Assembly (NCBI RefSeq): GCF_001945665.1
Contig: NZ_CP015780.1
Span: 806,001 to 870,000 of the forward strand
From: Borreliella mayonii
GTDB taxonomy: Bacteria > Spirochaetota > Spirochaetia > Borreliales > Borreliaceae
Reading direction: 5' to 3'
DNA length: 64,000 bases
How positions within the stretch are numbered: the first letter of the stretch is position 1; every line of letters starts with the position of its first letter. The position numbers and the translations under genes were made by a program. A model generated the notes under the pieces. The model was not told where the DNA came from and made no database searches. It was given only the letters and a program-made list of their open reading frames with translations. Below, piece after piece: positions 63,693-64,000 of this stretch.

Positions 63693-64000
63693 GAAGTTTT
63701 ATTCCTAAATGAAATGGAACAGATCTTTCTTGTCCAAAGATGTTTGCAGTGAAGTTTAATTTGTAAGGAGCATTATTTGATTTGACAACAAGAGTGCTTG
63801 ATCCCCCTCCATCTAGATTAATGGCGTTAGTCATGCCATAGCTTAATGCAAAATCAATAGCTTCATTTAGAGAAGCTCCTTTACTATTATTGACACCCCT
63901 TCCTTCTATTGTAGCAAGAAATAAATACTTATTATTTTTGTCAGTTCCTATGATTGTTCTTGGATGCTTTGTTTCTTTGAAATTTTTTTTATACTTTCCG
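63685..64000 (-). CDS. Phosphodiester glycosidase (NAGPA) family protein, C-terminal part
   Basis: The last 105 codons of a minus-strand gene that continues past the window end. The sequence reads KHPRTIIGTDKNNKYLFLAT, EGRGVNNSKGASLNEAIDFA, LSYGMTNAINLDGGGSSTLV, then IFGQERSVPFHLGIKLPN. HPRT.IG, EA..FA...G..NAINLDGGGSSTLV is the hallmark of the phosphodiester glycosidase/NAGPA family (once called exopolysaccharide biosynthesis proteins). Its substrate in Borrelia is unknown. The stop at 63685-63687 overlaps the barrel gene. Confidence 0.82.
   Translation of the reverse strand, partial: GKYKKNFKETKHPRTIIGTDKNNKYLFLATIEGRGVNNSKGASLNEAIDFALSYGMTNAINLDGGGSSTLVVKSNNAPYKLNFTANIFGQERSVPFHLGIKLPN

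Overview
This 64 kb window is AT-rich, almost intergenic-free chromosome from a Lyme-group Borrelia (Borreliella, B. burgdorferi sensu lato). The evidence is the gene order and protein sequences: rrp2-hk2, rpoS behind a -24/-12 promoter, flgI/flgG/flgF, spoVG, ctc-type rplY, tamB-bamA-skp, nusA-infB, pnp, lptF-lptG and others, in the order I recall for the B31 chromosome from about BB0763 (rrp2) to about BB0824. The exact species or strain cannot be told from the sequence alone. I see no prophage, insertion sequence, rRNA or CRISPR array. No stretch over 300 bases lacks a gene; the largest gaps are 34004-34286 and 12062-12306.

Layout. (1) 1-12061, minus strand: a regulatory, cell-wall and motility block. 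It holds the enhancer-binding regulator rrp2 (cut by the window edge inside its GAFTGA loop), its kinase hk2, a DNA polymerase III delta-prime-like gene, cvpA, murG, pdxK, tsaD, a divergent polysaccharide deacetylase, rpoS, and the rod/P-ring genes flgJ, flgI, flgA, flgG and flgF. The regulator Rrp2 and the sigma-54 promoter it activates (in front of rpoS) are therefore only about 7.5 kb apart. (2) 12307-24023, plus strand: a DUF2147 protein, apt, rplU-prp-rpmA-obgE, nadD-LCP-rsfS, spoVG, tRNA-Gln(UUG), rplY-pth-tilS-ftsH and a hypothetical gene. (3) 24129-26480: thymidine-kinase-like gene, then a small secreted protein and tmk on the opposite strand, so two steps of thymidine salvage sit together. 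(4) 26566-34003: the outer-membrane assembly cluster tamB-bamA-skp. (5) 34287-45939: mutS, a comF gene broken by two frameshifts, then the conserved rimP-nusA-infB-rbfA-truB and rpsO-pnp translation and RNA block. (6) 45946-53868: a beta-propeller lipoprotein, lptF-lptG, tgt, murJ and a HEAT-repeat protein. (7) 53893-58601: coaBC, a DUF997 protein with panF, a pseudouridine synthase and a P-loop protein. (8) 58591-64000: murC, yicC, cmk, rpoZ, miaA, a 31-codon gene for ribosomal protein bS22, a lipoprotein, a predicted outer-membrane barrel and the end of a phosphodiester glycosidase.

How it fits together. Most genes serve translation and ribosome assembly, envelope and peptidoglycan building, or flagellar rod assembly, and are packed with 1-30 bp overlaps that imply translational coupling. 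Many starts are TTG or GTG, and one (flgA) appears to be ATA. The most unusual features are not whole genes. They are several long, perfect inverted repeats placed on start codons or promoters (7288, 12102, 25844, 26522, 37556, 43347), an unusually repetitive IF2 N-terminus, the tiny bS22 gene, and the decaying comF.
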